From Pseudomonadota bacterium (GTDB taxonomy: Bacteria > Pseudomonadota > Alphaproteobacteria > Acetobacterales > Acetobacteraceae), in assembly GCA_023424475.1 (NCBI GenBank), contig JAFADX010000260.1, positions 1 through 20,509 of the forward strand: a stretch of DNA of 20,509 nucleotides, given 5' to 3'. The notes beneath the pieces are model-generated. The model was not told the origin of the DNA. It saw only the letters and a list, made by a program, of their open reading frames with translations, and searched no databases. Positions 1-7,857 of the stretch are shown piece by piece (position 1 is the stretch's first letter; each line of letters starts with the position of its first letter). The position numbers and the translations under genes were made by a program.

Positions 1-849
1 GCGCTGCACGCCGAGGGCATGCTCCAGGGCACCTTTCCGGTCGCCGTCGCCGCTTCCCTGGCCGAGGCCTTCGCGGGGGCCGAGGTCGCGATGCTCGCCG
101 TGCCCACCTACGCCCTGCCCGGCCTCCTGCCGCGCATCGCGGAAGCGATCCCGCCGGCCCTGCCGCTCCTGATCGCGCCGGCGGCATCGCTGGCACCGCT
201 CGCCTTCGCGCGGATGCGCGGGCCGGGCGCGCCGGTCGGCGCCATGGCGACAACACCGATGACCGGGCGCCGCCTGGCGCCCGACCTGGCCGCCATGGCC
301 GAGGCGCTGTTCGGCAACCGCTGGACCTGCGTGCCGGACGCGCTCGCCGCCGCCCTCATCAACATCAACCCGATCGGCCACGCCGCGCTCGCGCTGACCA
401 ACGTCACGCGCATCGAGGCGCGCGAGACCTGGGGCCAGTACGGCCTGATGACCGCGGCGGTCTGCCGGCTGATGGAGGATCTCGCCGCCGAGCGCGATGC
501 GCTCGCCGCCCGCTTCGGCCACCGGCCGCCGGGCCTGGCGGAGACCTTCCACCGGACCAACGGCGTGCCGCTCGGCCCGCTCCATGAGATGACGGCGGCG
601 ATCGAGCGCGACAGCGGCCTCATTGCCGGCCCGACCGAAATGACCACCCGCTACGTGACCGAGGACGTGCCCTACGGCCTCGCCTTCTATCTCGCACTCG
701 CCCAGGCGATCGGGCTGCCGATGCCGGTGACCGAGGCGGCGGTGCGGGTGCTCGAATCCCTCTGGGGGCGGAATCTCCGGGCCAATCCGTTGATCGAGGG
801 GCTCGACCTCGCCGATCTGCCGGCGGCCCTCGGCGGCGGGCAGGGGTAG
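1..849 (+). CDS. NAD/NADP octopine/nopaline dehydrogenase family protein (5'-truncated by window edge)
   Basis: The reading frame is open from base 1 and ends at TAG 847-849, so the N-terminus lies outside the window. About 282 residues are visible. The N-terminal Rossmann GxGxxG motif is not in view. What remains is the end of the nucleotide-binding domain (the 'VAMLAVPTYALPGLLPRIA' stretch) and the helical C-terminal domain typical of opine dehydrogenases. That domain includes the conserved 'NPIGHAALALTN' segment with its likely catalytic His, and a 'TRYVTEDVPYGLAF' block encoded around 646-687. Family members reductively couple an amino acid to a 2-oxoacid with NAD(P)H, or act on related opine-like substrates. 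The substrate cannot be told from sequence. The gene stands 93 bp upstream of the acyltransferase on the same strand. The family call is fairly safe; the specific activity is unknown. Confidence 0.8.
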   Translation, partial: ALHAEGMLQGTFPVAVAASLAEAFAGAEVAMLAVPTYALPGLLPRIAEAIPPALPLLIAPAASLAPLAFARMRGPGAPVGAMATTPMTGRRLAPDLAAMAEALFGNRWTCVPDALAAALININPIGHAALALTNVTRIEARETWGQYGLMTAAVCRLMEDLAAERDALAARFGHRPPGLAETFHRTNGVPLGPLHEMTAAIERDSGLIAGPTEMTTRYVTEDVPYGLAFYLALAQAIGLPMPVTEAAVRVLESLWGRNLRANPLIEGLDLADLPAALGGGQG

Positions 850-942
850 GCGCGGCGGCCATGGTTCCGTCGCGCAGCCTTCACGCGCCTGCCGCCAAGC
901 CTTCATTGCCCCGCCATCGTCGGCGCGCTACCTGCGACCTTC

Positions 943-1866
943 ATGGAAGCCGTCGCCCGCTCGACCGAAGAGGCCCTGAGGCCGCGCCGCCTGCGCCGCG
1001 CCCATCCGCTGCGCTTCCGTCCCTGGCTCCCGGGCTCGGCCTGGGGCGACGTCATGGACCCCCGGCCCATGGGCGGGCGCCTGCGCGCCATCCGCCGCAT
1101 CGCCTTCGCCGCGCTCTGGACGCTGGCCGCGCTGCCGGTCCAGGCCGTGCTGATCCGGCTGCCGGGGCGCGCGAAGATCAGGTTCGCCCGCACCTATCAT
1201 GCCGTGCTCTGCCGCCTGATCGGGATGAAGGTGCAGGTGGTGGGCGCGCCCTCGGCCTCGCCCTCGGTGCTCTTCGTGTCGAACCATTCCTCCTGGCTCG
1301 ACGTCCTGGTCCTGGGAAGCGTGCTCGAGGCCGCCTTCGTCTCGAAGTCCGAGGTCGGCGAATGGCCGGTGATCGGCACGGTCGCGCGGCTCGGCCGCAC
1401 CGTCTTCGTCAGCCGGAAGCGCAACAGCACGGGGCGCGAGGCCGGGGAGATCCAGCAGCGCCTCTCGACCGGCGACAACATCATCCTCTTCCCCGAGGGC
1501 ACCTCCAACGACGGCACGCGGGTGCTGCCGTTCCGGTCGTCCTTCCTCGCGGCCGCGCAGGACGCGAAGCAGATCCAGCCGGTCTCGCTGGTCTATGACC
1601 GCCTGGGCGGGCTGCCGGCCTGCCGGCGCGACCGGCCGTTGTTCGCGTGGTACGGGGACATGGACATCGCCTCCCATTTCTGGCGGATCGCGCGGCGGCC
1701 GGGCGCGCGGGCGACGGTCCTGCTGCACGAGCCGACGGACCCCGCGGCCTTTCCCGACCGCAAGTCGCTGACCGCGGCGACCAGCGACGTGGTCGCCGAG
1801 GGGGCGGCGCTGCTGCGCCAGAACCGGCCGGTCGAGCCGCTCCGGCTGCGGGTGCCCCAGGGCTGA
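943..1866 (+). CDS. 1-acyl-sn-glycerol-3-phosphate acyltransferase (PlsC-like)
   Basis: The 307-residue protein belongs to the PlsC/LPLAT acyltransferase superfamily, which transfers an acyl chain to lysophosphatidic acid or a related lysolipid at the inner membrane. A hydrophobic segment at residues ~53-71 is a likely membrane anchor. The catalytic HX4D motif is seen as NHSSWLD (H115, D120). The substrate-binding FPEGTS block is at 183-188 and is followed by LPFRSSF. Length is slightly above the usual 240-280 because of a basic N-terminal extension. The ATG at 943 lacks a strong ribosome site, and ATG 1054 is an alternative start that would keep the anchor and both motifs. This gene commonly precedes miaB in alphaproteobacteria, which supports PlsC. 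It could instead be an ornithine-lipid (OlsA-type) acyltransferase. Confidence 0.85.
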   Translation: MEAVARSTEEALRPRRLRRAHPLRFRPWLPGSAWGDVMDPRPMGGRLRAIRRIAFAALWTLAALPVQAVLIRLPGRAKIRFARTYHAVLCRLIGMKVQVVGAPSASPSVLFVSNHSSWLDVLVLGSVLEAAFVSKSEVGEWPVIGTVARLGRTVFVSRKRNSTGREAGEIQQRLSTGDNIILFPEGTSNDGTRVLPFRSSFLAAAQDAKQIQPVSLVYDRLGGLPACRRDRPLFAWYGDMDIASHFWRIARRPGARATVLLHEPTDPAAFPDRKSLTAATSDVVAEGAALLRQNRPVEPLRLRVPQG

Positions 1867-2075
1867 GCGGCCGCCCCGCAGACGTGGATTGCGCGCAACA
1901 CCGTGGCCGCGGCGGCGCCGCAATGCTTGACCCGGCACGGAGCGGGCGTCCAGGCTTCCCGGCATGCAGAGTCGTTTCGGGCCCCCGGTCGCTTGACCCG
2001 CGCCGCCCAGCTGCGCATCTCCCCCGCCTGCCTTCGCCGCGCCCCCGCGGCGGAGCCGGCGGAGCCTGACCCCGA

Positions 2076-3455
2076 ATGACCACCACCCCCGCGCCCCGCA
2101 AGCGACTGCTGATCCGCACCTGGGGCTGCCAGATGAATGTCTATGACAGCGCCCGGATGGCGGATGTCCTGGCGCCGCTCGGCTATGCGCCGACCGAGGC
2201 GGTGGAGGAGGCCGACATGGTCATCCTCAACACCTGCCACATCCGGGAGAAGGCGACCGAGAAGGTGTTCTCCGACCTCGGCCGGCTGCGCGAGGCCAAG
2301 CAGGCGAAGGGCGGGGACATGGTCATCGCCGTCGCGGGCTGCGTCGCCCAGGCCGAAGGGGCCGAGATCACTGCCCGCGCGCCGTGGGTGGACCTGGTGC
2401 TCGGCCCGCAATCCTATCACCGGCTGCCGGAGATGGTCGCCCGCGCCTCCCGCGCCGCCGGGGCGGTGATCGAGACCGAGTTCCCGGCCGAGGACAAGTT
2501 CGACCACCTGCCCGAGACGGTCGCGCCGCAGGGCGTGACGGCCTTCCTGACGGTACAGGAGGGCTGCGACAAGTTCTGCTCCTTCTGCGTGGTCCCCTAC
2601 ACCCGCGGCGCCGAGCATTCCCGCCCGGTCGAGGCGATCGTCGCGGAAGCGCAGCGGCTCGTTTCGCTGGGCGCGCGCGAGATCACGCTGCTCGGACAGA
2701 ACGTGAACGCCTGGCACGGGGAGGGGCCCGACGGGCGCGCCTGGACGCTCGGGCGGCTGGCGCGGCGGCTCGCCGAGCTGCCCGGCCTGGCCCGCATCCG
2801 CTACACGACCTCCCACCCGCGCGACATGGACGACGACCTGATCGCCGCCCATGGCGACACCCCGGCGCTGATGCCCTTCCTGCACCTGCCGGTGCAGTCG
2901 GGGTCCGACCGGGTGCTGAAGATGATGAATCGCGGGCACACGGCCGAGGACTACCGGCGCCTCGTGGATCGCCTGCGCGCCGCGCGGCCGGACCTCGCCC
3001 TGTCCACCGACATCATCGCCGGCCATCCGGGCGAAACCGATGCCGACCACGCCGCGACCATGGCGCTGATCCGCGAGGTCGGCTTCGCCCAGGCCTTCTC
3101 CTTCAAGTATTCCGCCCGCCCCGGCACCCCGGCCTCGACCATGGCCGGGCAGGTGGCCGAGGAGGTGAAGGACGCCCGCCTGGCCGAGGTCCAGGCCCTG
3201 CTGCGCGACCAGCAGGCCGACTTCAACCGCTCCCGCGCCGGCATGGTGGCCGAGGTGCTGGTGACGGGACCGGGCCGGCACCCGGGCCAGATGGCCGGCC
3301 GCACCCCCTGGCTGAACCCCGTGCATTTCGACGGGCCCGCGGGCCTCGCCGGGCAGGTCGTCCCGGTGCGGATCCTTGCCGGGCACCCCAATTCATTGAC
3401 CGGGGCGCTCGCGGCATCCGGCAGCGCCGAACCCAGGGAGAGACCGGCCGCTTGA
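2076..3455 (+). CDS. miaB: tRNA-2-methylthio-N6-dimethylallyladenosine synthase MiaB
   Basis: This radical-SAM methylthiotransferase converts i6A37 to ms2i6A37 in tRNAs reading UNN codons. The 459-residue protein shows all three expected regions. The N-terminal UPF0004 domain carries the auxiliary-cluster cysteines C18 (TWGCQMN), C54 (NTCHIRE) and C89 (AGCVAQ). The radical-SAM CxxxCxxC is at C164/C168/C171 (EGCDKFCSFC, followed by VVPYTRG). A C-terminal TRAM-like RNA-binding domain occupies roughly residues 385-445. TWGCQMN and CSFCVVPYTRG distinguish MiaB from MtaB and RimO. The gene leads a tight cluster: its TGA overlaps the TTG start of phoH. The 209-bp upstream gap contains two TTGACC hexamers (1927-1932 and 1993-1998) that could be -35 elements, but no good -10 partner was found. 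Confidence 0.97.
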   Translation: MTTTPAPRKRLLIRTWGCQMNVYDSARMADVLAPLGYAPTEAVEEADMVILNTCHIREKATEKVFSDLGRLREAKQAKGGDMVIAVAGCVAQAEGAEITARAPWVDLVLGPQSYHRLPEMVARASRAAGAVIETEFPAEDKFDHLPETVAPQGVTAFLTVQEGCDKFCSFCVVPYTRGAEHSRPVEAIVAEAQRLVSLGAREITLLGQNVNAWHGEGPDGRAWTLGRLARRLAELPGLARIRYTTSHPRDMDDDLIAAHGDTPALMPFLHLPVQSGSDRVLKMMNRGHTAEDYRRLVDRLRAARPDLALSTDIIAGHPGETDADHAATMALIREVGFAQAFSFKYSARPGTPASTMAGQVAEEVKDARLAEVQALLRDQQADFNRSRAGMVAEVLVTGPGRHPGQMAGRTPWLNPVHFDGPAGLAGQVVPVRILAGHPNSLTGALAASGSAEPRERPAA

Positions 3456-4501
3456 CCAGCACGCACAGCATCGCCCTCCGCGCCTCGGACCCGCGCAGCC
3501 CGATCGAGCAACGCTCCATCACGCTGCAGTTCGACGACAACGTCCTCCTGCCCCTGCTCCATGGCGAGCACGACCGGCACCTGGCGCGGATCGAGCAGGT
3601 GCTCGGCGTCAGGCTGGCCTCCCGGGGCAACCGCATCGCCATCTCGGGCGGCGCGGAGCGGACCGAGATGGCGGAGGCGGCGCTGCTGGCGCTGTGGAAG
3701 CGGTTGGAGCAGGGGCAGCATGTCGGGACGGCGGAAGTGGAAGCGTCGCTGAGGCTCGCCGAGGGCGGCGCGGAGCAGGGCGAACCCCGCCTGCCCCTGC
3801 GCGACCTGCCGGCGATCCGCACCCGCAAGGGGGCGATCGCGCCGCGTTCCCCGGCGCAGGGCGCCTATATCGAGATGCTCGCGGGCCGCGACATGGTCTT
3901 CGGCATCGGTCCCGCCGGCACCGGCAAGACCTACCTCGCCGTCGCGCAGGGCGTCGCCATGCTGCAGTCCGGCCGGGTGGACCGCATCGTGCTTTCCCGG
4001 CCCGCGGTGGAGGCGGGCGAGCGCCTCGGCTTCCTGCCTGGCGACATGAAGGAGAAGGTCGATCCCTATCTCCGCCCGCTCTACGACGCGCTGAACGACA
4101 TGCTGCCGCCCGAGCAGGTGGCCAAGCGCATCGAGCGCGGGGAGATCGAGATCGCCCCGCTCGCCTTCATGCGCGGGCGGACGCTGGCCCATTGCTACGC
4201 CATCCTGGACGAGGCCCAGAACACGACCCCCGTCCAGATGAAGATGTTCCTCACCCGCATGGGCGAGGGCAGCCGGATGGTCGTGACCGGGGACCCGACG
4301 CAGGTGGACCTGCCGGCCGGCCAGCCCTCGGGCCTGATCGAGGCGCTGCGCGTCCTCGAGGGCGTGGAGGGCATCGGTGTCACGAGATTCGCCGAGCGGG
4401 ATGTGGTAAGGCATCCGCTGGTGGCCCGGATCGTCGCCGCCTATGGGCGGGCCGACGAGCAGTCCCGGGCGAAGAAGGAGAGGTATGGAACCGGGAAGTA
4501 G
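3452..4501 (+). CDS. phoH: PhoH family P-loop ATPase
   Basis: The 349-residue protein has the usual PhoH/YbeZ architecture. A small N-terminal KH-like region covers ~residues 20-75. The ATPase core carries Walker A GPAGTGKT (153-160) and Walker B ILDEAQN (acidic D253, E254). I chose the TTG at 3452 because it overlaps the miaB stop (TTGA), has a purine-rich GGGAGAG about 9-14 bp upstream, and gives the family's standard length. No in-frame ATG occurs before the conserved 'RSITLQFDDN' region. PhoH/YbeZ is a cytoplasmic NTPase linked to RNA metabolism and ribosome maturation. It partners YbeY, and ybeY follows directly here, overlapping by 17 bp. The name comes from a phosphate-starvation gene; no pho box was seen. 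Confidence 0.95.
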   Translation: MTSTHSIALRASDPRSPIEQRSITLQFDDNVLLPLLHGEHDRHLARIEQVLGVRLASRGNRIAISGGAERTEMAEAALLALWKRLEQGQHVGTAEVEASLRLAEGGAEQGEPRLPLRDLPAIRTRKGAIAPRSPAQGAYIEMLAGRDMVFGIGPAGTGKTYLAVAQGVAMLQSGRVDRIVLSRPAVEAGERLGFLPGDMKEKVDPYLRPLYDALNDMLPPEQVAKRIERGEIEIAPLAFMRGRTLAHCYAILDEAQNTTPVQMKMFLTRMGEGSRMVVTGDPTQVDLPAGQPSGLIEALRVLEGVEGIGVTRFAERDVVRHPLVARIVAAYGRADEQSRAKKERYGTGK

Positions 4502-5012
4502 CCGTCCCGGCCGGGGTCGTGATTCCGACGATCAGGCTGGGCTTCGGAACGGATCGCAGGAGGTGCCCGACATCTCCGTGGTCCTGGCGGCGCCGGGCTG
4601 GCGCGCCGCCGTCAGGCGGCCCGAGGCGATCGCTCGCCGGGCCGCGGAGGCCGCCCTGCGGGAAGCGGGGACGGCCGGCGCCATGACCGTGCTGCTGACC
4701 GACGATACCGAGGTCAAGCGGCTGAACGGCCAGCATCGCGCCAAGGCCAAGCCGACCAATGTCCTGTCCTTTCCCGCCGGCGTGCCCGGCCAGCTCGGCG
4801 ACGTCGCCCTGGCGCTCGGCGTCGTGCGGCGGGAGGCGCGCGCGGCGGGCCGCAGGACGGCGGCGCACCTTGCCCACCTGGTGGCCCACGGGGCGCTGCA
4901 CCTCGCCGGCCATGACCACATCGCCGCCGGCGAGGCCCGCCGGATGGAGCGCGCCGAGGCGCGGATCATGCGCCGCCTCGGCCTGCCCAACCCCTGGCGG
5001 GGCGCGACATGA
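4485..5012 (+). CDS. ybeY: Endoribonuclease YbeY (rRNA maturation factor)
   Basis: YbeY is a zinc-dependent single-strand endoribonuclease needed for 16S rRNA 3'-end maturation and 70S quality control. This 175-residue protein has the conserved TNVLSFP segment (91-97), LGDV (104-107) and the metal site HGALHLAGHDH (H135, H139, H145). The canonical motif is HGxLHLxGYDH; here the Tyr is His143. The ATG at 4485 is preceded by GGAGAGG within 4-10 bases and overlaps the phoH 3' end by 17 bp, so translation is probably coupled. An in-frame ATG at 4443 lies deeper inside phoH and is less likely. About 27 polar N-terminal residues precede the conserved 'VPDISVVL' start of the domain, a modest extension. 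The 3' end overlaps corC by 4 bp (ATGA). Confidence 0.95.
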   Translation: MEPGSSRPGRGRDSDDQAGLRNGSQEVPDISVVLAAPGWRAAVRRPEAIARRAAEAALREAGTAGAMTVLLTDDTEVKRLNGQHRAKAKPTNVLSFPAGVPGQLGDVALALGVVRREARAAGRRTAAHLAHLVAHGALHLAGHDHIAAGEARRMERAEARIMRRLGLPNPWRGAT

Positions 5013-5911
5013 GCGAGGTCTCCCCCAGATCGGGCCTGTTCTGGAAGCTGCAGGGCCTGCTGCGCCGGCGCGAGGCCGAATCGGTCCGCGACCGGGTCGA
5101 GGAGCTCATCGAGGGCCGCGAGGAGCAGGGCGACGGCTCCGCGCCGGATGCCAGCGACCTCGATACCCATGAGCGCGCGCTGCTGTCGAACGTGCTCCGC
5201 CTGCGCGGCGCCACCGCCTACGACATCATGGTGCCCCGCGCCGACATCATGGCCATGCCCGAGGACTTCAGCCTCGATCAGGCGGTCCAGATGATCCAGA
5301 AGGACGGGCACAGCCGGTATCCGATCTACCGCGAAAGCCTCGACGACATCGTCGGCATGGTCCACATCAAGGACGTCTTCGCCGCGATCGGCCAGGCGGG
5401 GCAGGACAGGCCCTTCGACCTGAGGGCGATCCTGCGCAAGCCGCTCTTCGTCGTGCCCTCGATCCCGGTGCTCGACCTGCTGCTGCAGATGCGCCAGCAG
5501 CGCATGCACATGGCGCTGGTGGTGGACGAATACGGCGGCATCGACGGCCTGGTGACCATCGAGGACCTGGTCGAGACCATCGTCGGCGACATCAGCGACG
5601 AGCATGACGAGATCAGCGCGCCGCAGATGACCGAGCGGCCCGACGGGACCGTCGAACTCGATGCGCGCATGCCGATTGCCGACTTCGAGGCCCAGTTCGG
5701 CCCCGTGATGACGGATGAGGAACGCGCCGCCGACATCGACACGGTGGGCGGGCTGGTCTTCACCCTGGCTGGCCGGGTGCCGGCCAAGGGCGAGCTGGTG
5801 TCGCATCCCTCGGGGCTGGAATTCCGCATCCTCGATGCCGACCCGCGGCGCATCCGCCGGCTGCGGGTTCGCCAGCCGGGGACGGCGCCGCAGCGCGCGG
5901 CGGCGGAATAG
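5009..5911 (+). CDS. CorC/HlyC-type CBS-domain protein (hemolysin family, soluble)
   Basis: The 300-residue protein has two tandem CBS domains (about residues 72-190) and a C-terminal CorC_HlyC transporter-associated domain (about 210-293). Signature stretches are DIMVPRADI (72-80), the first-CBS 'GHSRYPIYRES', and VVDEYGG (171-177) followed by 'IDGLVTIEDLVETIVGDI'. No DUF21 membrane domain is present, so this is the soluble form, like enterobacterial CorC/YbeX, encoded next to ybeY. The family binds adenine nucleotides and has been tied to Mg2+/Co2+ efflux and, more recently, to ribosome-related phenotypes; old 'hemolysin' labels are not functional evidence. Its ATG overlaps the ybeY stop (ATGA 5009-5012). 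A GC-rich hairpin begins 20 bp after its stop. Confidence 0.93.
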   Translation: MSEVSPRSGLFWKLQGLLRRREAESVRDRVEELIEGREEQGDGSAPDASDLDTHERALLSNVLRLRGATAYDIMVPRADIMAMPEDFSLDQAVQMIQKDGHSRYPIYRESLDDIVGMVHIKDVFAAIGQAGQDRPFDLRAILRKPLFVVPSIPVLDLLLQMRQQRMHMALVVDEYGGIDGLVTIEDLVETIVGDISDEHDEISAPQMTERPDGTVELDARMPIADFEAQFGPVMTDEERAADIDTVGGLVFTLAGRVPAKGELVSHPSGLEFRILDADPRRIRRLRVRQPGTAPQRAAAE

Positions 5912-5927
5912 GCGCATGCCGGGTGGC

Positions 5928-6120
5928 CGCGGCAGGGGGGCCTTGCCCCCCTGCACCCCCCACCAGGGGCCGAAAGGCCTCTGGACGCCGGAATTCGGCC
6001 CCGGAGGATCTCGCGCACCTCCTCCCCTTGGATCTCCGGAAGAATAATCGGTTTCCAGAGGCCTTTCGGCCTTTGGCGGATGGGTCCGGGAGGGCGGAGC
6101 CCTCCCGCTGCCGCCCTCCG
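5928..6120. repeat. Inverted pair of GAAA-loop hairpin repeat elements between corC and lnt
   Basis: Two diverged copies of one modular element face each other across a 68-bp centre. Left copy: a perfect 10-bp stem with CTT loop (GCAGGGGGGC/GCCCCCCTGC, 5932-5954), then a hairpin with GGCC-GAAA-GGCC core (5963-5984). Right copy, on the opposite strand: the same type of hairpin (6055-6076) and a perfect 8-bp stem (GGGAGGGC/GCCCTCCC, 6088-6106). An 18-bp segment is exactly inverted between copies (5968-5985 against 6054-6071). The GAAA loop is of the GNRA type, so transcribed RNA could form stable tetraloop hairpins. No T-tract follows any stem, so a canonical intrinsic terminator is not supported, although the 5932-5954 stem could attenuate corC readthrough. 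A related pair occurs at 13501-13665. Confidence 0.8.
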
Positions 6121-6148
6121 CCTTTCACGCCGACCAGGACCATCGCGC

Positions 6149-7687
6149 ATGTGGGATCGATTTCTGGACCATCTCGCCGCACGGCGGGGTTGGCGGGCCC
6201 TGGCCACGGCGGTGGGCCTCGGCGTGTTGTCCGCCCTGGCCCTGCCGCCGGTCCATGCGGTGCCCATCCTGCTGGTGACGGTGCCCGGCCTGCTGGTCAT
6301 GCTCCGCGCCGCGCCGACCGGATGGCGGGCCTTCTGGGTCGGCTTCGCCTGGGGCTGGGGCTTCTTCGCCGCCGGCCTCTATTGGGTGACCTACGCCATC
6401 CTGACCGAGGCGGCGCGCTTCTGGTGGCTGGTGCCGACCGCGGTGCCGGCGATGGCGCTGCCGCTGGCGCTGTTCGTGGCCGGCCCCGCGACGCTGGCCT
6501 GGCGGGCGCGCGGGGGCTGGCCCCGGGTGCTGGTCTTCGCCGGCGCCTGGGTCGGATTCGAGATGCTGCGCGGCTGGGTCTTCACGGGCTTCCCATGGAA
6601 CCTGCTCGGCACGGTCTGGGCCTTCGGCGCGCTGCCGATCCAGGCGGCGGCGTGGATCGGCGTGCACGGCCTGTCGCTCGCGACGGTGATCCTGGCGGCG
6701 ACGCCGCTGCTGGGCCGGCGGGCGATGCTGGGGGGACTCGCCGCGCTGGCCGGCTTCGCCGCCTTCGGGGTGGCGCGGCTCTGGCCGGCCGAACCGGCGC
6801 CGCAGCCGGTCGGCCTGCTGGTCGTGCAGGGCAACATCGCGCAGGAACTGAAGTGGCGGGCCGACCAGCGGGTCGCGATCCTGCGCCGCTATATCGACAT
6901 GACGCGGGAGGCCGCGGCCGCGGCCATGCGGCAATTGCCCGAGGGCGACCGTCTGGTGGTGATCTGGCCCGAGACGGCGGTGCCCTTCCTGCTCGACAAC
7001 GATCGCCAGGTCCGGGAGCTGGTCGCCACGGCCCTGCCGCCGGGCTCGATGCTGCTGACCGGCACCGTGCGGGTGGAATTCGGGCCGGACCAGCGGGCCC
7101 GGCGCGCCTTCAACAGCCTGGTCGCGATCGACCCGTCCGGGGAGGTCCGCGGCGTTGCCGACAAGGTCACCCTGGTGCCCTTCGGGGAATACATGCCGTT
7201 GTCGGGGTTGCTGCCGATCCGGATCGTCCAGGGCGGCATGGACTTCACGGCCGGCGAGGCGTTGCGGGCGGTCCGGGCCGGCTGGGTGCCGCCTTTCGGA
7301 GCCTTGATTTGCTACGAAGTCATATTTCCCGCATCGGTTGTGCCGGCCGAGCGTCCTGCCTGGCTCGTGAATGTGACGAACGATGCCTGGTTTGGGACCT
7401 CGGCGGGTCCGTGGCAGCATCTCGCCGCGGCGCGGATGCGCTCGGTCGAGGAAGGCCTGCCACTGGCGCGTGCGGCGCAGACGGGCGTTTCGGCCGTCTT
7501 CGATGCGCGAGGCAGGGAGGTGGCGCGGACGGGACTTGGCGAGACTGGCGTATTGATGGCGCCGCTACCCGCGGCGCGCGAACCGACGCTCTTCGCGCGG
7601 TTCGGGCTCTTCCTGCCTGGACTCCTGGGGGCCGTTGCGTTCGCCTGCGGGTGGTGGAAGGGGCGGCGGAAGGAGCGCCAGGGGTGA
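6149..7687 (+). CDS. lnt: Apolipoprotein N-acyltransferase
   Basis: Lnt attaches the third acyl chain to the N-terminal cysteine of lipoproteins in the inner membrane. The 512-residue protein matches family length. It has an N-terminal membrane domain with several hydrophobic helices (about residues 15-215), a periplasmic carbon-nitrogen hydrolase domain (about 228-480) and a C-terminal membrane helix (~485-505). The catalytic triad is visible: E275 (VIWPETAVPF), K339 (DKVTLVPFGEYMP) and C388 (GALICYEVIFP), with VNVTNDAWFG downstream. I chose ATG 6149 (MWDRFLDHL) because it has an AGGA site about 9 bp upstream; an in-frame upstream ATG at 6080 would translate through the repeat element. corC-lnt order is conserved in Alphaproteobacteria. 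From about 7290 onward base composition becomes less GC-rich than in the first half. Confidence 0.96.
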   Translation: MWDRFLDHLAARRGWRALATAVGLGVLSALALPPVHAVPILLVTVPGLLVMLRAAPTGWRAFWVGFAWGWGFFAAGLYWVTYAILTEAARFWWLVPTAVPAMALPLALFVAGPATLAWRARGGWPRVLVFAGAWVGFEMLRGWVFTGFPWNLLGTVWAFGALPIQAAAWIGVHGLSLATVILAATPLLGRRAMLGGLAALAGFAAFGVARLWPAEPAPQPVGLLVVQGNIAQELKWRADQRVAILRRYIDMTREAAAAAMRQLPEGDRLVVIWPETAVPFLLDNDRQVRELVATALPPGSMLLTGTVRVEFGPDQRARRAFNSLVAIDPSGEVRGVADKVTLVPFGEYMPLSGLLPIRIVQGGMDFTAGEALRAVRAGWVPPFGALICYEVIFPASVVPAERPAWLVNVTNDAWFGTSAGPWQHLAAARMRSVEEGLPLARAAQTGVSAVFDARGREVARTGLGETGVLMAPLPAAREPTLFARFGLFLPGLLGAVAFACGWWKGRRKERQG

Positions 7688-7745
7688 AGGCTGCGAGGAG
7701 TGGTAGCGGATCGCTTGTCTAAAAATATGAGATTGAGAAAAAGAG

Positions 7746-7774
7746 TTGACGAAAAGTGAATTTCCTCTTACTGC
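7746..7774 (+). promoter_or_regulatory. Candidate sigma-70 promoter upstream of the XRE regulator
   Basis: A TTGACG hexamer (7746-7751) is followed after 17 bp by TACTGC (7769-7774), inside an unusually AT-rich stretch (about 7715-7770) of this GC-rich window. The -35 is good; the -10 is poor. It would give the regulator its own promoter, separate from lnt, with a leader of about 75-80 nt to ATG 7858. Confidence 0.35.
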
Positions 7775-7857
7775 AAGAGCCGCGCAGGGGTGTGTCCGCA
7801 CGCAACCTTGTCGCGAGGCAGGAGGCGGGCGTGGAAGTTCGGGGCTCGGAGGATCGG

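Noticed and set aside
1927..2020. Two TTGACC hexamers as miaB promoters
   Set aside because: No acceptable -10 hexamer at 16-18 bp spacing for either one; noted with miaB but not listed as a feature.
1593..3386. Long minus-strand open frame opposite miaB
   Set aside because: It is an antisense shadow produced by high GC3 in miaB; the translation is Arg/Gly/His-rich, with no family motifs, and covers a clearly coding gene.
2951..4414. Long minus-strand frame opposite miaB/phoH
   Set aside because: Antisense shadow: low-complexity His/Arg/Ala-rich translation without domains, while the plus strand encodes intact MiaB and PhoH motifs.
5932..5954. Intrinsic terminator after corC
   Set aside because: The 10-bp stem is strong but no T-run follows and it is part of the repeat module seen elsewhere, so it is treated as repeat rather than terminator.
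5928..6120. CRISPR array or insertion sequence at the repeat locus
   Set aside because: Only two inverted copies with no regular spacers, no transposase and no terminal-repeat-bounded ORF.
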